From positions 784,501-848,500 of the forward strand of contig JAPMOS010000006.1 in NCBI GenBank assembly GCA_027972325.1: 64,000 nucleotides of DNA, read 5' to 3'. Positions 43,501 through 57,500 of the stretch are shown here, piece after piece. The DNA comes from Paratrimastix pyriformis (taxonomy: Eukaryota; Preaxostyla; Paratrimastigidae). The notes beneath the pieces are model-generated. The model searched no databases, was not told the origin of the DNA, and was given only the letters and a program-made list of their open reading frames with translations. Position 1 is the first letter of the stretch; every line of letters starts with the position of its first letter. The position numbers and the translations under genes are program-made.

Positions 43501-46500
43501 CCCGCACACGCCCCCGCACGCAGATCGAGACAGCCACAGCCACCAGGTGAGCCTCGACCGGCCAGGGCGGGGGGCGGGCAGGCCGGGACGGCAGAGGAAG
43601 GGAGGGAGGGAGGGAGGGGGCCGGACATTGCGCGGGACCAGCGGGAGAGCTCGCGGGGGCTGTAGATGTAGTGGGGGTGCATGTCGGGCGTGAAGTGCTC
43701 CTGGTTGCGCTGGTAGAAGGCCACCATGGCCTGGGCCAGGGGCTCCGCGTGGGCCCGGTACTGGGGGACCATCTTGAAGAGGGCCCGGCTGAAGGTGCCG
43801 TAGATCTGCTGCAGCGAGGCGGGCGAGGGGAAGTCCACCAGCAGCAGCGGCGTGTGCCGCAGCAGGCGGGGCGACAGCGGCACCCGGCCCGGGTCCGTGG
43901 GCGGGTTGCAGGCCCCGATGAATTGCACCCTGCCGACCGGGGCGGCGTGGATGAGCGGGTGCGGCGCGGAGGCATGAGAGGAGCTGGAGGGCGGGAGGCG
44001 CAAGGGGCAGGGGCAGGGGCAGGGGCAGGGGCAGGGGCAGGGGCAGGGGCAGGGGCAGGGGCAGGGGCAGGGCAGGGGCAGGGGCAGGGGCAGGGGCAGG
44101 GGCAGGGGCAGGGGCAGGGGCAGGGGCAGGGGCAGGGGCAGGGGCAGGGGCAGGGGGGCAAGGGGGCGGGCCCGGCGGACCGCTCGAGGCGCACCCAGCG
44201 GAGCTTGTCGGCCATCCAGAAGCCGCCCTTCTCGGTCAGCTGGCGGAGGAGGGTCAGCACGCGCTGGGTGCCGTAGGGGTCGCGGGCGGGCAGGTTGATC
44301 TCGTCGCAGAAGACCACCAGCCACTTGCCCGGGGCCCCCATGGGCCGCAGGATGTCCCCCTCGGGGTCGGGGGTCTTCTTGTACTCGCAGTAGTGCCGCA
44401 GGGTCTTGAGGAGCACCTCGGTGGTGGTCTGCGAGGAGAAGGACAGGTTGACCATGTCGAACTGGTCGGGGCACTGCCGCAGGGTGGCCAGCAGGGTCAT
44501 GGTCTTCCCCGAGCCGGGCGGCCCGCAGAGCAGCAGCGGCCTGTGCTCGGCCAGCCAGGACAGGATGACCGCCTGGTGGCGGGCCGTGTCGACGGTGGGC
44601 ACGACCACGTCCGACCCGCCGATGCGGGCCGGCTCGAGCTCCACCTGGGGCACCTTCGCCCGCCAGGGCACCAGCGCACCCTCGGGCAGGGTCACCTCGT
44701 AGTCCAGCAGCGAGCTGGGCGCCCCCTCGGCCCCTGGTGTCCCCCCCGCGCACACGAGATGAACAACGAGCAGAGACGCCCGTCAGAGGGGGTGCAAGAA
44801 GAGGGGACGCATGGGAACACCAGGGGGGACGCATGGAAGGGAACACCAGGGGGGGGGGGAGGGGGGGGGGGGGGGGGGGGGGGGTCCCAGCCGGCAAGGG
44901 GCGCGGACCGGGTGCGGGTGGGTCGGGCTGCTTGTCGGCGGTGAGGTGGGCCGGCAGCTCCACCCCGGCCGTCAGGGCCACCTGGCGAGCGACCGCCTCG
45001 CGGCTCTTGTGGGGCATCGAGCCGGCAAAGCCCCACACCAGGGCGAAGAGCAGGTACCGGCTCAGGTACTGCCGCAGGTTCTCTGCGCCCAGCCCAGCCC
45101 AGCCCAGCCCAGCCCAGCCCAGCCCAGCCCAGCCCAGCCCAGCCCAGCCCAGCCCAGCCCAGCCCAGCCCAGCCCAGCCCAGCCCAGCCCAGCCCAGCCC
45201 AGCCCAGCCCAGCCCAACCACGGGGTGATGATGGAGCCGGCAGCGGGCGGGGGAACAGCCGGACGGGGAGGGAGGGGCCGGAGGGGCTGCGGACCTGCCG
45301 TGAGGGGGAAGTCGGGGTGGGCGCCGTTGTACTCGTGTGCGGCGGTGATGCCCCTGTTGAGGATGGCCTGCATGGCTACCAGGGCCCGGGCCCGGGTGAG
45401 CTCCATGATGGACTCGGAGGCCCGCTGCTCGACCAGGCCCAGCACCCGCTCCACCAGCGAGACCGGGCTCGCCCCCCCGTCCATGCCCGGCTCGGGGGCC
45501 GGCGGCAGGCAGTACGGCGCCAGAACCTCGGCGCTGGCCCGCTGCAGGTCGAGCAGCGGGTGCCCCTGCGCGCGTTTCGGGTGGGAGGCGGAGATGGGGC
45601 CGGGGAGGGACGATGATGATCAGGGGAGGCGGAGATGGGCGGATGATGGAGGGGCCGGGGGGAGGCCCCATCGTTTCTCGGGCCCGGCGCTGGTGGGGAC
45701 GGGAGAGGGCGTGCGGACCGGGGCGGCGGCGGCGGAGGCCTTGAGGTCGCCCTGGGCGGGCATCTGCATGAGGAGGGTCCGCTCGCCCGAGGGCTGCCAG
45801 GCGGGCTCGTCGAGGGGCAGGGCGCGCAGCATGCGCAGGTAGCGGGCCATCTGCATGGGGGCCGTGACCAGGGACTGGCTGAACCAGACCATCCCGCACC
45901 GGGAGACCGTGGCCAGGGTGGCGTGGCGCAGGTCCTGCACCTCGAAGAGGATCCGCACGTTGGGCGGCAGGGCCAGGCGCTCCCCGTTGGGCAGGGTCAG
46001 CAGCCGGTTGTCGTCCAGCACCGAGTTGAGGTTCTCGACCCACTCCGGGTCCACGTCCCCGTCGAAGACGATCCAGTGCCGCTCGGGGGCGGCGGCGGCG
46101 GTGGTGAGCGGGGAGGCGTCGACCAGGGTGCGCAGGATGCGGGTGAAGACCCCGTCGCGCCACTCGCGGGTGGTGGGGTCCATCGACCCGTACAGGTCCT
46201 CCTTGGCCAGCGCCTTGGGGTCGATCTCGTACGCGTGGCCCTCGACCCGCTCCACCCGCTCGATGGCCTGCGCCCCCCCACCGCAAGCACCACCACCAGC
46301 CAGCAGGGCGCGTGAGCAGAATTGCTCCCAGCCCAGCGGGGAGGGCGGCCGAGCGGTGGTGGTGGGTGGGTGGTGGGTGGTGGGTGGTGTGTGTGTGTGT
46401 CGAGTAAAGAAGGAACGAAATAACGGGAAAATAAAACAAAAACCAGAGAGGTAGTGTGTGTGTGTGTGGGGGTGCAGCCGACCTGGAGGAGGACCCGCCA

Positions 46501-46658
46501 GGCGGCGGTCTTGCCGGTGCCCGAGGGGCCGACCAGCATCAGGCCGTGGTGGATGAGCTGGATCTGGTACAGCTGCAGCAGTTTGTCCACGAAGGGGGCC
46601 GTCGCGTCCAGGTAGTGGGCCTCGCACAGCCGCCTGGGGAAGCACACAAAGGGCGTGA

Positions 46659-46691
<33 letters not shown>

Positions 46692-49600
46692 GCCCCACAC
46701 CCAGGGCAGCATGGGGGCAGGCGGGCGGGCGGGGCTGGGGCTGGGATGCGGGGGGGCGGACTTGATCTCGGCCCGGAGGGCCTCCATGGGGAGGGGCACC
46801 AGGTCGACGCCCGGGAAGACGTTGCCCAGGAGGGCCTGGAAGAGGGGCTGGTCCTCGGCCAGCAGCTTGGGCACGACCGTGTTGCACAGGCTCCGCAGCA
46901 GCACCTCCTGTTCGTAGCGGGCCGTCAGGGCGGCCAGCACGGCCCCCCGCTGGGCAGGATCCGTCTGCAGCAGAGGCGAGCCGTCAGGGCGGGGTGGCAC
47001 AGATGGGAGGTAATGGGTGAGGCAACCGGGGTGGTGGTGGCAGGCGGGCCAGGGCGGGCGAAGGCTGGGGGGGGAGGGAGGGGGGGAGGACCTCCGGGGG
47101 CACCGCGGGCGCGGCGATGGTGGCGGCCCGCTTGAGGTGGCCCGCCGAGACGAGGACGCTCTTCAAGGCGCGCAGGCCGAAGTCGTAGTGCTGCTGGGGG
47201 CTGAGCTGCTCCTGGCAGAGCTTGAAGAGGGGCACCACCTTGCCGGCCAGGCACTCGGCCGTGGCGAAGCCCTGCGAGTAGAGCATCACCTGGGCGATGA
47301 GCTGCCGGTCGGGGCTGATCATGGCGATCGACCGGAAGAGGGCCTTCAGGTTGTCGGGCAGGTTGCTGCGGCCCGCGTAGCCCGGGTTCATGGTGATGAA
47401 GACCCCCATGTCCCCGTGGAGCAGCACCGGCTTGCCGAGCAGCTCGATCTGCTGCTGGCCCTTGCCCAGGCCCACCTGGATGGACTGGATCTGCTGCGAG
47501 ACGGCCGACAGCATGCGCTCCTCGAGCCGGTTGAACTCGTCGAAGCAGCCCCAGGCCCCGCACTGGCACAGGCCCACCAGGATGCGCCCCACGGCCCGGA
47601 AGTCGAAGTGCTCGTCGCAGTTGAAGACCAGCACGTGGCGGCCCAGCTGGGCGCCCAGCGCCTTGACCGTCTCGGTCTTGCCCGTGCCGGCCGGCCCGAA
47701 GGGGGAGCCCCCGAGCCGGTTGTGGAGGGCCTGGGTGAGCACCAGGTAGCAGCGGGTGGTCAGGGGCGTGTGCACGAGCCGGTCGGCGACCCCCTGGTAC
47801 TCGAACCGGTGGAAGAAGGCCGCGTCGGCGATGCGGATGGCCAGGCAGCGCTGCGGGTCGGTCAGGGCGGCCTCGGGGTTGAAGTAGAACCGCATCTGGT
47901 AGAGCCACTCGAAGTCGGTCGGCCCCGCGAGGCCCTCCTGGATCAGCTGGCGGGTCACATCCCGCAGGTGGACCAGCACCGTGATCAGGTGCTCGTACTT
48001 GGTCCGGGCCAGGGCGCTCAGGGGCGCCTGCACAAGGTCGGCGATCATCCGCAGCCGGGCCTCCGCATCGGCCAGCACTGGCACACACACAGAGACACAA
48101 ACCCGAGCCCCCCGGGTGAGGCGGCCGAAGTGAGGGCGGGGTGGCGGGGGTGGGGCGGGGATGCCGATGGCGGCTGGCTGGCTGGCGGCTGGCTGGCGGA
48201 CCGGGGCCGAGGGCCTCCTGAGCGCGAGCGCAGCGGGCCTGCTTGAGGGCCTCCTTGGTGGTGCCCGCCAGGGCGGCCGGGTCGGCGGCCCCTTGGCCGA
48301 GGCGCTGCTCGGCGGCCTGGGACCAGAGGATCTGGGTGGCCAGCAGCACGAGCATGTCCGGGTAGGCCTCGACCCAGTGCAGGAAGCTGGCCCGGTCCGC
48401 CTCGGCCGTCCCGATGGCCGCCAGGTCCCGGACGGCCTCCCGCAGCAGGGCCGCCAGGGTGGCCCGCATCTCGGCGTCCACCCGGCCCAGCCATGAGTGC
48501 ACCGTCCCGTGGTCCTGCACCAAAGACCCGGCCCAGCCGGCATTCAGATCATCCCGAGGCGGTGCCGAGTGGGTGCCGAGTGGGTGCGGCGCCGGGTGGG
48601 GGCGCGGTGCTGTGTGGTGCGGACCTTGAGTGCGATGGGGGTCCGGAAGGGCACCTCCTCGCCCTCCTTGGAGAGCATCCCCACCAGGGTGCCCGTCCCG
48701 GGGGTGGTCGCCCCCTGGATCTGCAGGGCCGTGATGCCGGCGAACATCTGCCCACCCAGGGAGGAGTCAGGGCGGCGAGGGTCAACGCCAAGTCATCGCA
48801 CGGAGGGTGGAGGGGGGGAGGGCTGGCTGGAAGGGGCGGTGTTGGGGAGCTGAGGGCCGGAGGGGCGGACCTTGCGGAGGTGCTTCTGGACCTTGGTGGG
48901 GTCCTTGGCGTTGCCGATGATCTCGAGGAGGTCCTCGTCGCCCACGAAGTAGAACCGGGCGAACTGGGCCCGCTGGGCCTCGAGGTACTCGCCCAGGGCC
49001 TTCTGGATCTTGGTCAGCATCTCCAGCAGCCGGTCCAGGGTGGGCTGCAGGGCCGGCAGGGCGGCCGTGTCCAGGACCCGCTTGGCCCGGACCACCTTCC
49101 GCATGAGGCCCACAAAGTCCTGGTCGATGGAGGCGAACCGGGCGCTCTCGGTGGGCAGCTGGTTGGCAATGTCCTGGGCCCCTGCGCGTCCCAACACAGA
49201 CACACCCCCGGAGGGAGGGCAGCGGTGAACCCCCACGTCCGTGGCCCCCAATGGCGGGCGGGCGGGCGGGCCATCCCGCGCCGCGGGGGAGTGGACTTGC
49301 CGAGGGGGTCCGGCGGACCGGAGCCGCAGAAGATGCCCTCGAGGTAGACCCACCGCCGCTGGACGTCGATCCAGGTGTCCAGCAGCAGCCGCGTCCGGGT
49401 GAGCTTCTCCTCCCACGAGGCCGCCTCGTCCGCAAAGGCCTGGCCCGTCAGGGCGGGCGGGGGAAGGTGAAGGTTAGGGGCGAGCGGGGGTTGAGCGGGC
49501 GGGCAGGGCCGGAGGGCGCGGGGGGCGGACCTTGAAGAAGGGGGAGAGCTTCATGGAGGCCAGCGAGGCCAGGTGCTCGGAGAGCTTGGCGAAGAGGTCG

Positions 49601-51482
49601 TCCCAGCCCCGGACCAGGTGGCACTTGGCCCGGTACGCGACCAGGTCCATGTCGCGGCCCTCCCAGTGGTCGCGCACCTGGCGCAGGAAGCGTTCCAGGC
49701 CGAACTCGCCCTGGGCCTCGCGGAGCACCTCCCGCACGTGGGGCAGGGCCGCCTCGTGGAGCAGGTTGCCGTAGAGGGCGCCCAGGGTCAGGTCGGCCAT
49801 CGACCAGTTGGCCCCCAGCCGGTGCATGAGGGCGGCCCAGTGGCGGTCGCGCATGGTCTCCCCCCGCAGGTCGGCCAGCAGCAGGTGGGCCTTCTTGTAG
49901 CCCTCCACCAGGCCGCACAGCGAGACGAAGGGCGGGTACGAGCGCACCACCCGGGCCTGCTGCAGCCGGCCCGCCAGCTCCTCCAGGCCCGCCTGCACCT
50001 TCCGCGGCACGACGGCGCTCCAGGGCGTCTCCAGCAGCTGGTCGAGGGCCTCCCAGACCCCCTGAACGGCCTGCCAGACCTCCTTGATGTCCGCAATCTG
50101 CACCCGCCGCACGGCCCCCGAGAAGCCAAGGGTGAGGCCAAGGGTGAGGCCAAGAGGGCAAGGCGACAACGGGGCGAGGGGAAGGTGGGCAGTGGCTGTG
50201 GGTCGGTTCGGTGGTGAGGGGGCGCGGGGGGGGCGGACGTCGAGGGGCTTGAGGAGGTCCAGCAGGGCCTGCAGGGCGGCCGGGTCCATGTCCAGGGCCT
50301 CATGGGCCTCGCGGAGGGCCCGGATGTCGCCCTGCAGGCGCCCCAGGCGGCCCTCGTACTGGGCGATCAGCGACAGGGCAGCGGGGGGCGTCAGGCCCGT
50401 GACCGGCTTGCCGGCGGGCTGTGCAGAGGGCGGCGGCGCGGTCGCTGCATACCAGCCATCCCGCCATCCACATCCAGAGCTGAGCCGGGGCAGGGGGAGC
50501 ACGCGCCAGGGGACCCCCCAACCCTGGGGCAGGGGCGACGATGGCGATGGGAGGGGGCAGCCGGCGGACCGCCCACGGGCTGGTTTGCGAGCCACTCCTG
50601 GGCGAGGGCCTTGCACTGGGTCTGCAGGGCGATGGCCTGCTGGGCCACCTGGGCCTGCAGCATGGGCACGTTGTCGCGGCGCCACTTCTCCTTGCGGGCG
50701 AGGATCTCCTTGAGGGCGCTCCACTCGCCCAGCACCTGGTCCGGGTGCACCCACTGCCGCGGCTGGGGGAACCGGTGCCCCAGCACCTTGTGGCCCTGGC
50801 TCAGCATCTCCACCTGCCCGCTCAGCGGCTGCCCCGCGCGCCCACAGCAGCACCGGCGGCAGTGGCGAAGTGCGGCCGGTTGAGGGCGGTGCGACAGAGG
50901 ACCGGGGGACGGCCGGGGGGGGGGGGGGGGGGGGGGGGGGGGACAGGGCGGGGCGGGGGCGGGGCGGGGCGGGGCGGGGCGGGGCGGGGCGGGGCGGGGC
51001 GGGGCGGGGCGGGCGGGGCGGGGCGGGGCGGGGCGGGGCGGGGCGGGGCGGGGCGGGGCGGGGCGGGGCGGGGCGGGGCGGGGCAGGGCAGGGCGGGGCG
51101 GGGCGGGGCGGGGCGGGGCGGGGCGGGGCGGGGCGGGGCAGGCAGGGCGGACCTTGAGCTGGTCGCGGATGGCGCGGAGGCCCGCAGGAAGTCGATGCTC
51201 TCGCCGAAGTCGCCCTCGAAGCCGCCCTTCTCGAGGGCCGCCCGGTGGGCGCGAATGGTCTCGTGGAAGCTGATCGTCGCCCGCCCAGCAGCTCGGCGAA
51301 CCGGCGCACCGCGTCCCGCTGCAGGGCCTCGTATTGCGAGCAGCTGGTCGGGGGGCGTGCGGGGGCGTGCGGGGGCGTGCGGGGCGTGCGGGGGCGTGCG
51401 GGGCGTGCGGGGCGTGCGGGGGCGTGCGGGGGCGTGCGGGGCGTGCGGGGCGTGCGGGGCGTGCGGGGCGTGCGGGGGCGTG

Positions 51483-51513
<31 letters not shown>

Positions 51514-54500
51514 CGTGGTGAAGATCGGGGGCCGGCATCATCCGGGGCCACGAGGCGCACGGGGATGGTGGGCGCGGGGATGGTGGGCGCGGGGATGGTG
51601 GGCGCGGGGATGGTGGGCGCGGGGATGGTGGGCGCGGGGATGGTGGGCGCGGGGATGGTGGGCGCGGGGATGGTGGGCGCGGGGATGGTGGGCGCGGGGA
51701 TGGTGGGCGCGGGGATGGTGGGCGCGGGGATGGTGGGCGCGGGGATGGTGGCAGGGGCGGGGGACGGTGGCAGTGGTGGGGGGGCGGGCCTTGGACTGGA
51801 CGGCGGTTGTCTCGATGGTGGCGGCCCCGATGCGGACGGGCGAGGGGCTCTCGAAGGCGGCCCGGTCCTTGCGGACGTCCACCAGGAAGGCCTGCCACTG
51901 GGCCAGGTCGGTGCCCAGCACGGCGAACAGGTCCGGGTCGAAGAGCACCTGGTACATCCGCCACAGCTCCAGGTACCTGCCCCCGCCCGCCCAGCCCGTC
52001 CCCCAAGGCCCGCCAGGGGCGAGTGAGTGGACGGCCGACACAGGGCAGGCCGGGGCCCCACGGAGCGGGGGCTGGGGCAGAGGGGCGGACTTGTGCAGGG
52101 CGCGCATGGTGATCTCGATGGCCCCGTAGGCCATCGCCAGCAGGCCGCCCTGACTCGGGGCCTGGGGGGCCTGGGGGGCCTCGGCCTGGCCGGCCTGGGC
52201 GGGAGCGGCCATCAGGCGGGCCACCAGCGAGCGGAAGGTGCGCTGCTCGGCCCGGGGGCCCTCGGCACCCAGCACACGCGAGAAGCGCTCGCCCTCCAGC
52301 CGGGGCAGCCCGCAGATCTGCACCCCCGCCAAGGCCCACCCACCTCAAGTGGTCATGGGGATGGCCAGGCGGGGCAGGGCAGGGCAAGGCAGGGCAGGGC
52401 AGGGCAGGGCAGGGCAGGGCAGGGCAGGGCAGGGCAGGGCAGGGCAGGGCAGGGCAGGGCAGGGCAGGGCAGGGCAGGGCAGGGCAGGGCAGGGCAGGGC
52501 AGGGCAGGGCAGGGCAGGGCAGGGCAGGGCAGGGCAGGGCAGGGCAGGGCAGGGCAGGGCAGGGCAGGGCAGGGCAGGGCAGGGCAGGGCAGGGCAGGGC
52601 AGGGCGGGGCGGGACGAGAGGGCGGCGGGGCAGGGGGACCATGTCGAGGGCCGCGTGGAAGTCGCGCTGCCAGAGGGCGCGGCACTGGGCCAGCGAGGGC
52701 TCCATCTTGAAGAGGGCCGCCCCGCTGCGGGTGTCGGCCGTCTGGAGGCGCAGCGTGCATGCGATCTCCCGGGCCGCCACCATCCCGTCCCCGGCAGCCC
52801 CACCCGAGGGCGGCGCGGCGGCGCCGGCGGGCAGGGGCACGGCGGGAGATGCGGGGGCCACGGAGGGGCTCTCGGGGGGCGAGGGCGAGGGCGACGGGGC
52901 CGCGGCGGCGGGGCTGCGGTCGCGCTGGAAGTCGCGTGTCCAGAGGCGCACCAGCTGCTGGAGGCGCTCCAGGAGGACGGCCTCGAGGTCGCCCTCGATG
53001 AGGCGCACCCACTGGGGCACGTTGCCGAAGTCCTCGACCATGCTGACCCCGTTGACGATCTTCTGGAGCTCCTCCAGGGCCCCCGCGAAGGGGGCCGGCC
53101 GCAGGGGGGCCGTCCGGAGGGCCTGCAGGATGGCCGCGATGCGCTCCTCGTGGTCCAGGATCTCGTCGACCCGCTCCTGGAAGCGCTGCACGGCCCCCTC
53201 GAGCCGCTTGGCGAACTTCTGCGGGGCGACGGCGTCCCAGGTGACCTGGTGGAGGCCCTCGGCGATCAGCTGTTGCACCCGCGACTTGGACGGGGCCACC
53301 GGCAGCGCGGCCCGGGGCCGGGCGGCCAGCCGGGTGCACATGAGGCTGTACGTCTTGACCGAGTCGGCCAGGGCCAGCGCCACGGGGCTCTGCTTCTCGC
53401 TGGCCGTGGCGGGCAGCACCAGGGCCGCCGGGGCCCGGAAGCCCAGCCAGGTGAAGTTGCGCAGCTCCTTGTACAGGTTGATCAGCTGTCCAGCCCCCAC
53501 ACACCCAAGCGCCCCGGCCCGCCCAAGCGCCCCCCCACATGCGTGCGGTGAGGACGGGCCGTGGCGGGGGCGCGACAGGGGAGGTGCGGGGGTCAGGGGA
53601 ACTGCGCAGGGCGGGGGCCGGGGCGGCGGACCTCCAGGTCGAAGTTGACCTCGAGGAAGAGCTGCGCGTCCCGGCGGACGATGGTCAGCAGGGGCCCCTG
53701 CCAGCTCTCGCCCGCCGTGCGCCGGGTGGCGTCCTGCACCCAGGCCTCAAACCGCTGCACGGCAGCACCCCGCGGCACCCACAGGGGACCGGCCAGACAA
53801 TGGTCAGCGCCGCCGGGCTCCAAAAGGTGCCCACCGAGCCCGTCCCCCCACTCCACTCCCCCCACCCACCAATCTCCATGGCCCCTCGCTTGGCAATCCA
53901 GGAGGCCAGTGGGGATGCCCCAGGAGGGGGTGGGGGTGGGGGTGAGGTGGTGGGGTAGGGAAGGGGGTGGGGGTGGGGGTGGGGGTGGGGGTGGGGGTGG
54001 GGGTGGGGGTGGGGGTGGGGTGGGGGTGGGGTGGGGGTGGGGGTGGGGGTGGGGGTGGGGGTGGGGGTGGGGGTGGGGGTGGGGGTGGGGTGGGGGTGGG
54101 GGTGGGGGTGGGGGCGGGGCAGAGGGGTGGTCAGAGGGGTGGTCAGAGGGGTGGCCAGAGGGGTGGCCAGAGGGGGTCGAGGGGGGGGTGGGAGGGAGCG
54201 GGACCTTGGCGGGGTTGAGCTTGGAGCGGAAGCCCTCGGCGAGCTCCTTGGCCCGGGCCCCGTCGGGGTGGCGCTCCCACTCGGGCCCGAGCACGTCCCG
54301 GAGGCGGCCCAGGGCCTGCATCACCTGGCGGTCGATCTGGCGGGCCCAGATGAGGGCCCCCGCGTAGGGCGGGAAGTCGCGCAGCTGGCCGATGCGGGCG
54401 GCCTGGGTCTCGGGGTAGGACACGTTGAACTTGTCCTGCAGGGCCCGGATGGCGGCCCGGACGCCCTCCACCAGCTGGGCCTGGTACTCCTGGACGGCCG

Positions 54501-57500
54501 TCCGGATGCGGGGGTGCACGAAGAGCGCGCTGAACTTGCCGAAGGCCCGGAACATCTCCTTGGGGGTGCTCGCAGCGGCCAGCATCTCCCGCAGCACTGC
54601 GCAGGGCCGGCCAGGGCAGGGCAGCGAGGCGCCATGTGGCAGGGCATGACCACAGGCCGGGTGGGAGGGCGGGAGGGCGGGTGGGAGACCGGGCGGAAGG
54701 GGAGGGGGGGCGGGTGGGAGGCGGGAGGGCGGGGGGCGGGGCGGACCGGTGATGACGTGCCGCTCGACGGTCTCCACCCGTGCGTCGTACTTGTCCAGGG
54801 CCGCCTTCCAGGCCTTGAAGCCCTCTGCCCGTCCGTGCCGCCCGTCCGCAGGCGACCCCCCAGTGAGGCCGCGAGCCGAGCAGAGGCATGGGCATGGGCA
54901 TGGGGGGCATGGGCATGGGTATGGGGCACGGGCAGGGCGGGGGACCCTTGCTGAGGTCGAGGACGTCGATGCGGGCGAACTCGGCGTACGCCAGGTCCAC
55001 CTCGGCCACCGGGTCGAACCGGCCCAGCAGCGTGGGCGCCCCTCGGCCGCAGCGGGTGAGCCGGCCAGGGCCAGGGCGGCGCTCTCCTCGCCCGGGGCGG
55101 CCAGGGCCCCGGCGGAGCTGCCGAAGACGCGCCGGATGACGGTCGCCAGCCGGTGGTGCCGCTCGCGGAAGCTGTGCAGCCCCTCAATGCGCTCGTCCAG
55201 CAGCGGGGTGTCCAGCCGGGGCAGCTGCTCGCCCCCCGCCCGCCAGGCCGCCGCCCAGGGTCGAGGGGAGGAGGGAGGCCACAGGGCAGTCAGACCGAGG
55301 GACCGAACTGGGGGCAGCAGCAGGGGCGTGGGGGGGAGGAGGAGGAGGGGGAGGAGGAGCGGGGAGGGAGGAGGAGGAGGGGGAGGCACGGGCGGAGGAC
55401 GGGGGGGGGGGGGGGGGGGGGGGGGCGACCTCGATGGCGCGCTCGTCCTGGGGGCGGGACTTCTTCATCTCGGCGACGGTGTCCCGCAGGCCGCGGACGT
55501 GTTCGCGCCATGCCTGGACGAGCTGCTTGCTGGCCGCCAGGTGGCCCCGGAAGTCGGCGTAGGGCAGCCCCATCAGGTGCGCCCCCAGCACCGCCAGGAT
55601 GCGCTCCTGCAGGTCCCGCAGCAGCGCCTCCTGCACGACGGCCAACCGGCATCGGCATGGGTCGTCGGTCTTCGGCTCGGCCGGGGGGAAGGACGGGGCG
55701 GGGGGGGGGGGGGGGGGGGCGGACCGCGAGGAACCGGGTGCGCTCGAGGGGGCTGAGATGTGCTTGATCCGGAGCAGCTGCAGGAAGATCTTGTCCACTG
55801 GGGGAGGAGGAGGAGGAGGGGAGGAGGAGGGGGATGTGGGTGTTTCTGGGTGCCACCGCCGAGCAGCAGCCCAGGTCCGGGCGGCGGGTCCCGTCGTGTC
55901 GGGTGTGGGCGGCGGGGCGGCGGGGTGAGAGAGGACCGACGTGGGGCTTGATCTTGGCCAGCGAGTCGGCCTGGAGGAGCTCCCGCAGGCATGACGTCGC
56001 TCAGCAGCCGGTTGAAGAGCTCCGCTGCGCCCGCCCACAGGAGGCCACAGGCGGCACCGGGGGCCAGTACCCAACCCCACGTCAGAAAGCGGCCCCGTTG
56101 CGGGTTCGTGCGCAGGCGGGGCGGGGCGGGGCAAGGGCGGGGCGGGGCAGGGCAGGGCAGGGCAGGGCGGGGCAGGGCAGGGCAGGGCAGGGCAGGGCAG
56201 GTCAGGGCAGGTCAGGTCAGGGCAGGTCAGGTCAGGTCAGGTCAGGTCAGGTCAGGTCAGGGCAGGGCAGGGCAGGGCAGGGCAGGGCAGGCAGGGCAGG
56301 GCAGGGCAGGGCAGGGCAGGGCATGGCATGGCAGGACAGGGCCGAGGCAGGCGGGGCGTGGGCGGGTGGCGTGGGTGGCGTGGGTGGCGTGGGCGGACCT
56401 GTGTAGATGGGGACTGCAGGTCCTTGAGGACGTTGAACTCGGTGATGAGGGCCTTCCCACCAGGTCCTTCCGGGTCTGCTCCACAAACCGCACCGTCATC
56501 TCTGCCCCACCGAACCCCCGCGGCCCGACGGGCGCCCGCGCGGAGGTGGAGCCCCAACCCAGGTGAACGAGGGCAAGAACCGGGGGTGGGGGTGGGGGGG
56601 AGGGGGGGGCCACTGACCGACGGCGCTGTTCTGCAGCTGGGAGGAGAGGCCCCGCAGGGCTCCGTCCATCTGGCTCCAGAGGTTAACCTCCTGCAGGGCC
56701 GTCCCGAGGGCGGCAGGCTGCGCCCGCATCCCATCACCAAGGAAATGGTCAGCCCCAGGGGGGTTGTGGGGGGCCGTGCAGTGGCAGATGGCACGGGGCG
56801 CGGGCGGGGCGCGGGCGGGGCGCGGCGGGGCGCGGGCGGGGCGCGGGCGGGGCGCGGGCGGGGCGCGGGCGGGGCGCGGGCGGGGCGCGGGCGGGGCGCG
56901 GGCGGGGCGCGGGCGGGGCGCGGGCGGGGCGGGAGGCATGTGGCACGGACTCCTTGAAGCGGGTGACCTTCTTGATGCCCTCCTTCCACCGGTCGACGCA
57001 GCCCACCATGGCGTTGACGAAGCGCGGGTCGTCGCTCCGCTCGGGGGGCACCTCGCGCAGCCCCTGGGCAATGTACTCCTCCACCTCGGGCAGCGGGACC
57101 AGCGACACCTGGGGGATGTCCACGTACTGCTGCGAGTGCACCAGCGACTGCTCCAGCTCGGTCAGCCGCTGCCGGACGGCCGGCAGGCCCGTGTCGGCGC
57201 TGGCCCCGGCAGCGCTCGTCGTCGCGATTCCGCCCTTGTGTTGGATGTACAGCTTCAGAAGCGGGCTGTAGAAGTGCCGCACCGCGGCCAGCAGCGACTC
57301 GGCCCCGGACTGGGGGTCAGAGAGGGCAGTGAGGTGAGCTGAGGGCTGGGTGGGGACAGGGTCCAGACCTCGCTACCGGTTCCAATGTTGTGTACATATA
57401 ATTGCTGACTGATCGGAATATTCTTATCGATCGGATCCGAGCGCACCTTGATGAAAATGACACCCAACGTGGCGGCATGAAGGATGCCGAGGTCCAGCTG

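Noticed and set aside
35735-52605. CRISPR-like arrays
   Set aside because: Units are 5-15 bp with no spacers; these are intronic minisatellites of a eukaryotic gene.
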